From a virus, in the IMG/VR virus record IMGVR_UViG_3300006802_000202, positions 1 to 40,609 of that record: 40,609 bases of DNA; one strand, given 5' to 3'. The number at the start of each line of letters is the position of its first letter. Position 1 is the first letter of the stretch. The notes beneath the pieces are model-generated. The model saw nothing but the letters and a program-made list of their open reading frames with translations. It was not told the origin of the DNA and did not search any database. The position numbers and the translations under genes were made by a program. Below, piece by piece: positions 1 to 6,345 of the stretch.

Positions 1-1
1 C

Positions 2-196
2 ACTCATATCAATCCCTACTGGTATCAGGAACATTATACCGGCAAGGTTAAGGAATTCCTCACCGAACTTATCGCTGCGATGAAGTCTGGCGGCTGGTAT
101 GACAAGTCGGATATCCAGACAGATTATTTCAATGCCGCTTGGTATATCGATATCAATGTCGGTAAGTGGAATAAGCCCTACGAGGTCACAAAGTAA
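2..196 (+). CDS. C-terminal end of an unidentified protein (5' truncated)
   Basis: An open frame enters from the left edge and ends at TAA, giving the last 64 residues of a protein rich in Trp and Tyr (for example NPYWYQEHY, GGWYDKSD and KWNKPYEV). Codon use is like that of the neighbouring genes. I do not recognise the family, and no catalytic motif is visible in the part present. It ends seven bases before a tRNA-Lys gene, so it probably shares a transcript with the tRNA cluster. The start and most of the protein lie outside the window. Confidence 0.6.
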   Translation, partial: THINPYWYQEHYTGKVKEFLTELIAAMKSGGWYDKSDIQTDYFNAAWYIDINVGKWNKPYEVTK

Positions 197-202
197 TCAA
201 TC

Positions 203-277
203 GGACCGATAGTTCAGGGGTAGAACAACGGACTTTTAATCCGTGTGTCGTTGGTTCAAATCCAACTCGGTCCTCCA
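203..277 (+). tRNA. tRNA-Lys (anticodon UUU)
   Basis: A full cloverleaf can be folded by eye. The acceptor stem is GGACCGA with TCGGTCC, the D stem GTTC/GAAC, the anticodon stem ACGGA/TCCGT around the loop CTTTTAA, and the T stem GTTGG/CCAAC with loop TTCAAAT. The CCA end is encoded. The anticodon TTT (235-237) reads AAA/AAG, and AAA is very common in this AT-rich phage. Confidence 0.95.
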
Positions 278-304
278 ATCTTTAACAATCATCGGAGAAA
301 CTAA

Positions 305-721
305 ATGATTAAAACGAAAATTTTTGTGGCGTCTGTATGTGTCTTGGCACTGGCTGGTTGTGAAAGACCTGCTGATATTGCTTCACGCAATTTGTCACAA
401 GCCGCTGATAATTTTGAAATTCAGCGTCGAGTTGTTTTCTACAACGGCATAACAGGTGACTACATTCTTTCGGTTGAAGGACTTTGTTCTCTTGGTAATT
501 TCGATTCGGTCGGCCAACTTACTGTTACCTGCAGGACCGGTCCGAGGTCTTATAAGAAGCATTTCCTCGGTTTATCGGATAACGTGACATTTTTCGCCGA
601 GCAGATGGAGGCAGCGGATGTTAGTACATATCATTACCGTGTCGTATTCCGTCCGCAGACAATTCTGCCCGATATTGATTTCCAGGCTGACGTTGGAGAA
701 TTGACAACCGATAGCAATTAA
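305..721 (+). CDS. Small phage lipoprotein (beta-sandwich type)
   Basis: The protein has 138 residues. It begins with a basic, hydrophobic signal peptide ending in a lipobox LAGC, with Cys19 as the lipid-modified residue, so the product should be anchored to a membrane. The mature part is mostly predicted beta strand and contains segments such as RRVVFYNGITGDY, KKHFLGLSDNVTFF and YHYRVVF that I recognise from a widespread phage lipoprotein family of unknown role. A GGAG ribosome site sits about eight bases before the ATG. The gene stands alone between tRNA genes. Possible roles are envelope modification or superinfection exclusion, but nothing in the sequence proves either. Confidence 0.8.
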   Translation: MIKTKIFVASVCVLALAGCERPADIASRNLSQAADNFEIQRRVVFYNGITGDYILSVEGLCSLGNFDSVGQLTVTCRTGPRSYKKHFLGLSDNVTFFAEQMEAADVSTYHYRVVFRPQTILPDIDFQADVGELTTDSN

Positions 722-729
722 TTAATTCA

Positions 730-806
730 TGGTCTATAGCTCAACCGGTTAGAGCATCCGTCTTATAAGCGGGAGGTTTCGGGTTCAAGTCCCGATAGGC
801 CAACCA
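730..806 (+). tRNA. tRNA-Ile (anticodon UAU)
   Basis: Complete cloverleaf: acceptor TGGTCTA/TAGGCCA, D stem GCTC/GAGC, anticodon stem TCCGT/GCGGG with loop CTTATAA, T stem TCGGG/CCCGA with loop TTCAAGT, then A and an encoded CCA. The anticodon TAT (764-766) reads AUA directly. Most bacteria instead read AUA with a lysidine-modified CAU anticodon, so this tRNA would not need the host TilS enzyme. Confidence 0.93.
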
Positions 807-818
807 AATTCGAATAAA

Positions 819-893
819 GCGCCTATGTTGAAAGGGATATCATAAGAGTCTTCTAAACTCCAGTTCCAGGTTCGAATCCTGGTAGGCGCGCCA
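819..893 (+). tRNA. tRNA-Arg (anticodon UCU)
   Basis: Acceptor GCGCCTA/TAGGCGC, anticodon loop CTTCTAA, T stem CCAGG/CCTGG with loop TTCGAAT, discriminator G and encoded CCA. The D stem is short (three good pairs) and the anticodon stem has one A-C mismatch at its outer end, so it is a little irregular but should fold. The anticodon TCT (852-854) reads AGA/AGG; AGA is the dominant Arg codon in the late genes of this window. Confidence 0.9.
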
Positions 894-912
894 CTTGTTA
901 GAGAGAAAAGAA

Positions 913-1089
913 ATGATGAAGACTTGGTTATTTGATCATGAAATTGCAGTCTTGGAGGCTATAGAAAATGGCTTGACAGAGCTTGACTTAATCAAAAAGT
1001 TCGTTTACAATAAGATTACGATATACGATCCTAGGATCGTTGAGGAATATGTCAATAGAATATTTTTCACTAGTGAAGAATATAACTAA
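913..1089 (+). CDS. Tiny acidic protein, paralogue of the next gene
   Basis: A 58-residue protein of unknown function. I chose ATG 913 because the in-frame TTG upstream overlaps the tRNA-Arg 3' end; a purine-rich stretch (gagagaaaagaa) before the ATG may serve as ribosome site. It contains AVLEAIENGLTELDLIKKFV, which matches in pattern VIQAIENGFTSFDDVFAFV of the following gene, so the two are tandem paralogues. The pattern looks like two or three short helices, possibly a small HTH-like or protein-binding unit. No enzyme motif is present. It is followed within ten bases by its paralogue and is probably cotranscribed with it. Confidence 0.65.
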   Translation: MMKTWLFDHEIAVLEAIENGLTELDLIKKFVYNKITIYDPRIVEEYVNRIFFTSEEYN

Positions 1090-1099
1090 AGGAAAACCA

Positions 1100-1297
1100 A
1101 TGTCCAGTATCAAAAATTACTCGTATAACCTTGAAGAGTATGTTATACAAGCTATTGAAAATGGATTTACTAGCTTTGATGATGTATTTGCCTTTGTGAA
1201 TACCAATATGAAAACTAATGAGAGAGATGTTCTTGCGGTTCTGGAAAGCTTTCATGGAGAACCGGAGTTTCCCGAATTAAATGGAACTTATCTCTAA
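1100..1297 (+). CDS. Tiny acidic protein, paralogue of the previous gene
   Basis: A 65-residue protein of unknown function. The ATG at 1100 follows a clear ribosome site (aaaggaaaa); an upstream in-frame start overlapping the previous gene is less likely. It shares the AIENG(L/F)T core and the following helix pattern with its neighbour, then has an acidic C terminus (ESFHGEPEFPELNG). Both are predicted to be small helical cytoplasmic proteins. Duplicated tiny genes next to a tRNA cluster are typical of early phage regions whose products act on host proteins, but no specific target can be inferred. Confidence 0.7.
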   Translation: MSSIKNYSYNLEEYVIQAIENGFTSFDDVFAFVNTNMKTNERDVLAVLESFHGEPEFPELNGTYL

Positions 1298-1309
1298 TAA
1301 AATATGTGG

Positions 1310-1338
1310 TTGATATTATAACTTCCTTGTGTTATAAT
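1310..1338 (+). promoter_or_regulatory. Sigma70-type promoter
   Basis: TTGATA (1310-1315) and a perfect TATAAT (1333-1338) are separated by exactly 17 bases. Transcription would start near 1345, leaving a leader of about 30 bases before the ATG at 1374. It faces the HTH gene and is read by unmodified host RNA polymerase, so that gene is probably early. Confidence 0.8.
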
Positions 1339-1340
1339 AT
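1313..1340. repeat. Perfect inverted repeat overlapping the promoter
   Basis: ATATTATAAC (1313-1322) and its exact reverse complement GTTATAATAT (1331-1340) flank eight bases. The right arm covers the whole -10 box and the left arm starts inside the -35 box. This is the geometry of an operator for a dimeric repressor. It has no U-tract and very little GC, so it is not a terminator. Confidence 0.6.
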
Positions 1341-1373
1341 TTAAATCTAAATCGGAATTAGGAGTACTATATA

Positions 1374-1853
1374 ATGCCTATCGTAGCTACCTCTAATGGT
1401 ATCAAGCCTGAAATCCGCGCTCTTGCGGTTATCCTTCTGAATAAGCCCGTTACACCATCCGAAATCAACGAGTGCGTTGGTACAGGTAACTATGCCGCCA
1501 AGTATATTACTTTTCTTCGGCGACTGGGTTTTGTCTTTGAGTCCAATAAGGATGGTCGCTCCATTGTTTCGTATACACTAGTTAAAGAGCCTGATAATGC
1601 AAAGGACCTTCGGTCCACCAGGCCAAAGAATACGGTTGAAAAGGTCAAGGTAAAGCCACCTGTTGAAAAGAAGAAGGTAGTTAAGACTAAGGCCAATAAG
1701 GCCAAGGCCAAGGTCGCGACTAAGAAGGTTCCAAAGGTTGAAAAGAAAACCAATGTTGTACCTAATATTTTTGTAAGCCCTTCGAACTCTTCGTTCGCGA
1801 TTGATCGTGATTGGGACAACTTCGGTGAAAGCCTCAACTCTCTCCTGCGATGA
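1374..1853 (+). CDS. Predicted DNA-binding protein: winged-helix N terminus with lysine-rich tail
   Basis: The protein has 159 residues. Residues 8-70 look like a winged helix: helix (IKPEIRALAVILL), PVTPSEINECVG as the turn-helix, a further helix (AAKYITFLRRLGF), then a wing ending RSIVSYTLV. Residues 80-125 are a basic tail of Lys/Ala/Val/Pro repeats (KKKVVKTKANKAKAK), as in histone-like tails. The last 20 residues form a conserved-looking acidic/aromatic end (DRDWDNFGESLNSLL), possibly a partner-binding peptide. A strong AGGAG ribosome site precedes the ATG. The gene has its own promoter with an overlapping inverted repeat, so self-regulation is a reasonable guess. The exact family is unknown to me; a transcription regulator or nucleoid-like protein are both possible. 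Confidence 0.7.
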   Translation: MPIVATSNGIKPEIRALAVILLNKPVTPSEINECVGTGNYAAKYITFLRRLGFVFESNKDGRSIVSYTLVKEPDNAKDLRSTRPKNTVEKVKVKPPVEKKKVVKTKANKAKAKVATKKVPKVEKKTNVVPNIFVSPSNSSFAIDRDWDNFGESLNSLLR

Positions 1854-2386
1854 ACATCTTCTATATTCACATAGACCCTAAAAAGGCGGCCGAATATACC
1901 GTCGATAGCCATTGTGTCAAGATGATTCTTGAATCATGTCAGTTGCTATCGACGGCTCACCGGCTTTTGGACGGTGTTCTATATACAGGAAAAACTCCTA
2001 CTGGAAGAAATGTGAAAAGATGGAGACTTGATAATGACAAAGATGCTACCCTTTATTCCGCCACACATATTAATCACCCTTCAGCAGTATGGTGCAGAGG
2101 TAGCGATTCTGCTTATCTATGGCTACACAAACATCTTGAAGGTCTTTTAGAAGAATATACATTTCGATATGGGAAAATTCATAAATCGACACCCGTATTT
2201 GAAGCACTAACTAATCTACCTAAGAATATTAAAAAACTTTCGTTTGAACCGCCTCCGCCAGCAATGGATCAAAAATATATTATTTCAAACGATTCTTTAG
2301 TAAACTATAGAAACTACTATAAATATGGTAAGAAGCACCTTCACAAATGGACTAAACGAAATCCTCCTGATTGGATTCTAGAATAG
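1850..2386 (+). CDS. Conserved phage protein of unknown function (MNIFYIHIDPKKAAE type)
   Basis: The protein has 178 residues and its ATG overlaps the stop of the upstream gene by four bases (ATGA), so translation is probably coupled. The N-terminal pattern, with HCVKMILESCQLLSTAHRLL at about residues 21-40, and the later HPSAVWCRGSDSAYLWLHKH are hallmarks of a family common in T4-like and other large phages. Many His, Cys and Trp residues are conserved, suggesting a metal site or enzyme, but I know no proven activity. The C-terminal half has a Pro-rich link (FEPPPPAM) and a Tyr/Lys-rich end. No signal peptide or membrane segment. Confidence 0.75.
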   Translation: MNIFYIHIDPKKAAEYTVDSHCVKMILESCQLLSTAHRLLDGVLYTGKTPTGRNVKRWRLDNDKDATLYSATHINHPSAVWCRGSDSAYLWLHKHLEGLLEEYTFRYGKIHKSTPVFEALTNLPKNIKKLSFEPPPPAMDQKYIISNDSLVNYRNYYKYGKKHLHKWTKRNPPDWILE

Positions 2387-2395
2387 GTAATACAA

Positions 2396-2653
2396 ATGGC
2401 ATATTATACATTTGAAAACACTATTACAGGCAAAATTTATGTTGAAGAAATGCCTATGTCTGAAAGAGAGCAGTATCTCAAGGATAATCCAGAGGTGAGA
2501 CAAATTCTGACATCACCTCCAACGCTTGATTCCGTCCGTTTAGGTATTACAAAGCCACCCTCTGACTTCCAAAAGTATGTTCTCGGTAAGGTTAAAGAAA
2601 AGAATCCACTTGGTTCTGTCGAGAAGCGATGGACAATAAATAAGGAAGTATGA
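2396..2653 (+). CDS. FmdB-like small phage protein without zinc cysteines
   Basis: An 85-residue protein that starts MAYYTFENTITGKIYVEEM, followed by a helix and DNPEVRQI. This layout resembles the FmdB-type zinc-ribbon proteins seen in many T4-like phages (short beta hairpin, helix, then a basic tail). The cysteines that would bind zinc are absent, so it cannot be a working zinc ribbon. The tail KVKEKNPLGSVEKRW also fits that phage group. Its function is unknown. It is the last gene before a strong terminator hairpin. Confidence 0.6.
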   Translation: MAYYTFENTITGKIYVEEMPMSEREQYLKDNPEVRQILTSPPTLDSVRLGITKPPSDFQKYVLGKVKEKNPLGSVEKRWTINKEV

Positions 2654-2693
2654 TATTTAAAACAAGTTATTTTAGCACGTAAAAATTTAAAAG

Positions 2694-2728
2694 AAGGGTG
2701 GTTCCTAATTTTAGGATCCACCCTTTTT
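2694..2728 (+). terminator. Rho-independent terminator before phoH
   Basis: The arms 2694-2707 (aagggtggttccta) and 2712-2725 (taggatccaccctt) pair over 14 positions with one mismatch around a 4-base loop, followed by TTTTT. It ends only about 20 bases before the phoH start with no clear promoter between, so it may work as a partial terminator or attenuator. Confidence 0.85.
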
Positions 2729-2748
2729 CGCATTCCAAAGGAGCAAAA

Positions 2749-3462
2749 ATGGCTAGAAAAATTAAAAAGAATAGAGATACCATTTCCCAACAACAAAATC
2801 TTCCCGCAATATTTGAATTAAGAAATATAAAACCACTAACAGCCAATCAACAAAAGACCTTTGATTCATACGAAAGAGGTCAAAATCTAATGCTTCACGG
2901 ATATGCAGGGACAGGCAAAACCTATATTTCTCTATTTCTAGCTTTAAGAGACGTTTTAAGAGATGATAATTCTTTTGAAAAAATTGTTTTGATTCGATCT
3001 GTTGTTCCTAGTAGGGACATGGGATTTTTACCCGGCAATGTTAAAGAAAAAACCAAAGTCTATGAAGAACCTTATAAAGAGATTTGTGATGATCTTTTTG
3101 GCCGAGGCGATGGTTATGAAATACTAAAAACAAAAGGTCTGATCAGTTTTACAACCACATCATTCCTAAGAGGTCTGACATTTAATAATACTCTTGTAAT
3201 TGTCGATGAATGTCAGAATATGATATTCCAGGAAATCGATACCGTTATGACTCGAATGGGTAATGATAGTCGAATTATTTTTTGTGGTGACTATAGACAA
3301 TCAGACCTTAATAAGATATATGAAAAAGAAGGTATCAATCGGTTCATGGGAATTACCCATCGAATAAATAGTTTTCAGCATATCGAATTTAGTAAGGAAG
3401 ATATTGTGAGATCGGGTCTGGTCAAGCAATATATCATTCAGAAAACGGAGTTAGGACTATGA
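2749..3462 (+). CDS. phoH: PhoH-like ATPase
   Basis: The protein has 237 residues. It is a P-loop NTPase of the PhoH family, common in marine and large phages, whose exact role (RNA metabolism or phosphate stress is proposed) is unsettled. The Walker A motif is GYAGTGKT (residues 51-58) and the Walker B is LVIVDECQN (149-157). NQQKTFDSY before Walker A and a sensor-like FCGDYRQSD follow the usual PhoH order. The ATG at 2749 has a good AAAGGAGC ribosome site; upstream in-frame codons lie in the terminator hairpin. Its stop overlaps the next start (ATGA). Confidence 0.93.
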   Translation: MARKIKKNRDTISQQQNLPAIFELRNIKPLTANQQKTFDSYERGQNLMLHGYAGTGKTYISLFLALRDVLRDDNSFEKIVLIRSVVPSRDMGFLPGNVKEKTKVYEEPYKEICDDLFGRGDGYEILKTKGLISFTTTSFLRGLTFNNTLVIVDECQNMIFQEIDTVMTRMGNDSRIIFCGDYRQSDLNKIYEKEGINRFMGITHRINSFQHIEFSKEDIVRSGLVKQYIIQKTELGL

Positions 3463-3974
3463 AATCATTTAAAGAGTATATGGATGAAACAACCAAACTG
3501 TCCAAAATCTATCGTGAATTGAAAAGTGGCGGTCAGATCGGTACAGTTTCTCCTGAGACCAATGCTACAAATACGAAAGCAACAAAGAAGGTTGCCCATA
3601 AATCTATACAGAAAGTTCTTCGTAGACTTTCAGATAAAGGTATGATCTCGTTTACAGGACCTCATAAAGGTCGATATAAGTATAGCGGCACTGAAGAGCC
3701 GGCCAAAGAAGGTTCCTATATTCTCAAACCTGGTAATCATCCAGAAGCACAAAAGCGTTTTAACAAGATTCTCAAAGCTGTTGGAACTCGCTTTGATCAA
3801 CAATCGGTTTTACATGTTGACAAGAAGGGTAAAGGTAAGCTACAATACACTGCTGGCGATGCCAAAGGCACAACGGAACCGATGGGCAGTTTACACTACA
3901 ATCAGCCGTTGACCACTGGCAGTGGAGATACACAAATCAAAGGTAAAGACGCTTCTTTTACAGTAAAGGAATGA
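3459..3974 (+). CDS. Conserved phage protein with MKSFKEYM N terminus, unknown role
   Basis: The protein has 171 residues and is coupled to phoH by an ATGA overlap. The N-terminal MKSFKEYMDE is a peptide seen at the start of several T4-like phage proteins. Residues 10-55 are basic and partly disordered; VAHKSIQKVLRRLSDKGMI looks like a helix pair. The C-terminal half is Gly/Lys-rich with predicted beta strands (GKGKLQYTAGD, GSLHYNQPL). Net basic charge suggests contact with nucleic acid or with the acidic capsid core, but there is no motif that decides this. Confidence 0.65.
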   Translation: MKSFKEYMDETTKLSKIYRELKSGGQIGTVSPETNATNTKATKKVAHKSIQKVLRRLSDKGMISFTGPHKGRYKYSGTEEPAKEGSYILKPGNHPEAQKRFNKILKAVGTRFDQQSVLHVDKKGKGKLQYTAGDAKGTTEPMGSLHYNQPLTTGSGDTQIKGKDASFTVKE

Positions 3975-3979
3975 TTGAT

Positions 3980-4147
3980 ATGAAGATTGGTGATGAAGAA
4001 TATCTAAAGCTGCGCGATGCCTTCATGAAGGAAGAATTCGATAAGAATCCACAAAAGCCTAACGGAATGTTCGGCACTCAGGGTTGGTATATCAAGAAGG
4101 AACGTGAGTTTCGTGAAAAGCTTGAAAAAGAAGGCAAACTTGAATGA
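3980..4147 (+). CDS. Small charged protein (55 residues)
   Basis: It begins MKIGDEEYLKLRDAFMKEEF and is mostly Lys and Glu, probably one or two long helices. ATG 3980 lies nine bases after AAGGA, a good spacing; the alternative ATG 3971, overlapping the previous stop, would touch that ribosome site directly. Its own stop overlaps the start of the nucleotidyltransferase gene (ATGA), so it sits inside a coupled chain of genes. Function unknown. Confidence 0.65.
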   Translation: MKIGDEEYLKLRDAFMKEEFDKNPQKPNGMFGTQGWYIKKEREFREKLEKEGKLE

Positions 4148-4587
4148 AGATTATTATTGTCACCGGAGGATTTGATCCGCTGCATTTGGGACACATTGAA
4201 TATATCAATGCAGCCAAATCATTAGGTAATTTTTTAATTGTTGGTCTCAATTCGGATAACTGGCTGACTCGAAAGAAAGGCAAACCCTTCTTGACTTTTG
4301 ACGAGAGATTTGTTATAATGTCTAATATTAAAGCTGTGGACAAAGTTATCGAATTCGATGATTCTGACGGAACAGCTATAGACGCTATTCGAATTTCTAG
4401 ACAGATGTTTCCTGATGAGGGTTTATATTTTGCAAATGGTGGTGATAGAACTTCACAAAATATTCCCGAATTGATTTGTGCTGAACAATATAAAGCGAAT
4501 TTTCTTTTTGGTGTGGGTGGAGCCGATAAGAAAAATAGTAGCAGTTGGATACTTAAAAACTGGGAAAAAAGAAATGAAGAGTTTTAA
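4144..4587 (+). CDS. Cytidylyltransferase-like nucleotidyltransferase
   Basis: The 147-residue protein carries the signature GGFDPLHLGH (residues 8-17) of the nucleotidyltransferase superfamily, with the HxGH motif that binds the nucleotide phosphates. Known members join CMP or AMP to phosphorylated substrates (glycerol-3-phosphate, heptose-1-phosphate, ethanolamine phosphate, FMN). The later KNSSSWILKNW occupies the place of the second phosphate-binding signature (ISSTxI type). Length matches single-domain members. The substrate cannot be read from the sequence; an activated-sugar or lipid precursor, or a nucleotide-cofactor step, are possible. It overlaps the next gene by 14 bases. Confidence 0.85.
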   Translation: MKIIIVTGGFDPLHLGHIEYINAAKSLGNFLIVGLNSDNWLTRKKGKPFLTFDERFVIMSNIKAVDKVIEFDDSDGTAIDAIRISRQMFPDEGLYFANGGDRTSQNIPELICAEQYKANFLFGVGGADKKNSSSWILKNWEKRNEEF

Positions 4588-5248
4588 TTATGTGAAGGAT
4601 CTACCAGAACTAGTAAAGTTACAAACAGAAGAAATTGACGGTTCTAGATTTTATTGTGCTCCTTCAGGAAAGAAACTGCCTTCAATAACAACTGTATTAG
4701 GATATCATAATAAAGAGGGTATAAATCGCTGGCGAAGTAAAGTTGGATTTGAAGAAGCTAATAAGATATCTAATCGAGCGGCCACCAGAGGAACCAAATT
4801 TCATAATCTCATAGAGAAATATCTTTCGAACCAAACAAACCTTTTCGAAAATATTATGCCTGATATGAAACAGGCTTTCACGGATTCGAGAAAAGTGCTT
4901 GACAGGATCGACAATATACATTATATTGAAGCACAGTTATTTTCTGAAAATCTTGGTGTAGCAGGAAGAGTAGATGCCATAGCAGAGTTTGACGGAAAGC
5001 TTTCGATTATCGATTTCAAAACTTCTAGAAAGATCAAGAAAGAAGAGTATATACAACATTATTTTGAACAAGCTACCGCATATTCTTTAATGTATGAAGA
5101 GTTTGTACAACCAATAGAACAGATAGTGATAATAATCAGTTGTGATGATTTGAATGAACCTCTTTTATTCATCAAGAATAAAAATGATTATATAGAAAGT
5201 TTAAAAAATAAGATCGAAATATATCGAAAGGACATTCTATGTTTCTAG
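4574..5248 (+). CDS. PD-(D/E)XK exonuclease of the RecB/MGME1 type
   Basis: The protein has 224 residues. It shows the core of RecB-like nucleases: His77 in RGTKFHNLIE, Asp134 in AGRVDAIAEF, and Asp147-Phe-Lys149 in IIDFKTSRK, followed by the Gln166 motif FEQATAYSLM. N-terminal PSITTVLG is typical of phage and mitochondrial MGME1-like ssDNA exonucleases. It probably trims single-stranded DNA ends or flaps in phage recombination and replication. I chose ATG 4574, which overlaps the end of the upstream gene; a longer upstream form would read through that gene in another frame. It overlaps the next gene by ten bases. Confidence 0.88.
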   Translation: MKSFNYVKDLPELVKLQTEEIDGSRFYCAPSGKKLPSITTVLGYHNKEGINRWRSKVGFEEANKISNRAATRGTKFHNLIEKYLSNQTNLFENIMPDMKQAFTDSRKVLDRIDNIHYIEAQLFSENLGVAGRVDAIAEFDGKLSIIDFKTSRKIKKEEYIQHYFEQATAYSLMYEEFVQPIEQIVIIISCDDLNEPLLFIKNKNDYIESLKNKIEIYRKDILCF

Positions 5249-5469
5249 AAGTTTGGATGATAGGAGTACTAGTTTTAGCTTTTGGTTTTTGTGCCTCATA
5301 TTGTGAAGATTATGGTAAAAAGAAAGGTCTTAAAGAAGGTCAACTCGGAATGATAGACCTTCTACACGAAAACAAGATTATAGATTATGTTATTCAGGAT
5401 GAAGAATGGATTGGAATCAAGTCTCACGGTAGCAAAAAGAAACCTACTGTAAGATTTAAAGTTCTTTAA
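5239..5469 (+). CDS. Small membrane protein, unknown
   Basis: A 76-residue protein with one N-terminal membrane segment (about residues 4-22, EVWMIGVLVLAFGFCASYC), followed by a charged cytoplasmic part containing KKKGLKEGQLGMIDLL. It has no cleavage site, so it is likely a single-pass inner-membrane protein. It lies between a nuclease gene and gene 33, overlapping the former by ten bases. I do not recognise the family. Confidence 0.7.
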   Translation: MFLEVWMIGVLVLAFGFCASYCEDYGKKKGLKEGQLGMIDLLHENKIIDYVIQDEEWIGIKSHGSKKKPTVRFKVL

Positions 5470-5485
5470 CACAGGAATATTTATT

Positions 5486-5713
5486 ATGATTAGTAAGGAA
5501 GAAATTTTATCATTCTCTCTGAACATAGAGAACCTTGTAGAAAAGAAGAATATTTCTTATATGGATGCCATCGTTCTTTATTGTGAAAATAATGATTTGG
5601 AAATTGAAGTTGCTGCAAAGATGCTGTCATCTTCAATCAAGGCTAATCTGAAAACCGAAGCCGAAGAGTTGCATTTCCTACCTAAATCTAATATAAACCG
5701 GCTACCTTTATGA
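5486..5713 (+). CDS. 33: gp33-like late transcription coactivator
   Basis: The 75-residue protein contains ISYMDAIVLYCENNDLE and IKANLKTEAEELHFLPK. These match the core of T4-like gp33, where (M/L)SYLEA..(F/Y)xEEN and a helix ending near the C terminus bind the beta-flap of RNA polymerase, and a hydrophobic end binds the sliding clamp. The last residues here, INRLPL, fit a clamp-binding tail. In T4, gp33 with gp55 turns on late promoters; the TATAAATA boxes in this window fit that role. Position directly before genes 59 and 32 repeats the T4 order. Its stop overlaps the gp59 start. Confidence 0.85.
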   Translation: MISKEEILSFSLNIENLVEKKNISYMDAIVLYCENNDLEIEVAAKMLSSSIKANLKTEAEELHFLPKSNINRLPL

Positions 5714-6303
5714 GACTATCCGCATATGATACATATAATCTTTATATCGGTCTAAAAAACCATTTTAGCACCTACTCATATGATTTTTTTAAATATAAAG
5801 GAAAAGTCAGGTCGACAAAAGAATCTTTCTCTATCAGAAAGGACAAATATAAGTTTCAGAAATTATCAAGACTATATCCCGAAAACGAAATGCTAGATTT
5901 TCTTGTTGCTAATTTATCTCAAGATAGTAATAAATGGGTCGGCGATCTTATTGAGGATGAATCGTCCTCTGTCTATAAAGAATATATAAAAAGAAAACAG
6001 GCCATATCACATTTCTTTGAGAACGAATTGGATAATATTTTAAAGGATGTGAAAAGACCAAACGAATTATTCTCTGGTGATTTTCCTTCGATTCTAACTC
6101 TATATCTGCAAAAAGAAATATCACTGGAATCTATGGTAATATTAAACGATTTTATTCAATACTCAAAGAAATTCGATGACAAACTATCTACAGATTTTCT
6201 TTGGCCAAAAATAAAAATGAGACTGATAAAAATAAAGCCTTTTATCGACTATGACAAGAACAAAATCAAAAAGATATTGATCAACAAAATGAAAGGAGAA
6301 TGA
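5710..6303 (+). CDS. 59: gp59-like helicase loader
   Basis: The 197-residue protein is close to the length of T4 gp59 (217). Shared landmarks are an early VxNLY-like pattern (YDTYNLYIGLKNHF), RKDKYKFQKLSRLY, FLVANLS...WVGDL, and YKEYIKRKQAISHFFE. gp59 binds forked DNA and gp32 and loads the gp41 replicative helicase; this copy is basic, as expected. It is translationally coupled to gp33 and lies upstream of gp32, its functional partner. It ends nine bases before the gp32 promoter region. Confidence 0.9.
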   Translation: MRLSAYDTYNLYIGLKNHFSTYSYDFFKYKGKVRSTKESFSIRKDKYKFQKLSRLYPENEMLDFLVANLSQDSNKWVGDLIEDESSSVYKEYIKRKQAISHFFENELDNILKDVKRPNELFSGDFPSILTLYLQKEISLESMVILNDFIQYSKKFDDKLSTDFLWPKIKMRLIKIKPFIDYDKNKIKKILINKMKGE

Positions 6304-6316
6304 TAATAAATAATGC

Positions 6317-6345
6317 TTGACAGGCAAGTATTATCCTGTTACTAT
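6317..6345 (+). promoter_or_regulatory. Strong sigma70-type promoter of gene 32
   Basis: A perfect -35 box TTGACA (6317-6322) and TACTAT (6340-6345) are spaced by 17 bases. Transcription would start near 6352, about 33 bases before the gp32 ATG. This gives gene 32 its own promoter apart from the 33-59 transcript, as expected for a protein needed in large amounts. Confidence 0.85.

Noticed and set aside
203-893. tRNA cluster as a possible prophage attachment site.
   Set aside because: No integrase, no direct repeat of a tRNA 3' end, and the gene content is that of a lytic T4-like phage; the tRNAs are phage genes with their own codon logic.
895-912. Upstream TTG start for the small gene after tRNA-Arg.
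   Set aside because: It begins two bases after the encoded CCA, leaving no room for a ribosome site; ATG 913 is better placed.
1490-1912. Open frame on the minus strand rich in Leu, Thr and Phe.
   Set aside because: It is the mirror of the Lys-rich HTH gene, which has a promoter, a ribosome site and a coupled downstream gene.
2310-2330. Further TATAAATA inside the gene at 1850-2386, and others near 10135 and 25495.
   Set aside because: They lie within coding sequence, far from any gene start on that strand; in AT-rich codons such matches occur by chance.
2437-2796. Minus-strand frame of 119 codons over the terminator.
   Set aside because: It crosses a strong plus-strand terminator and two genes with better evidence, with no start signal of its own.
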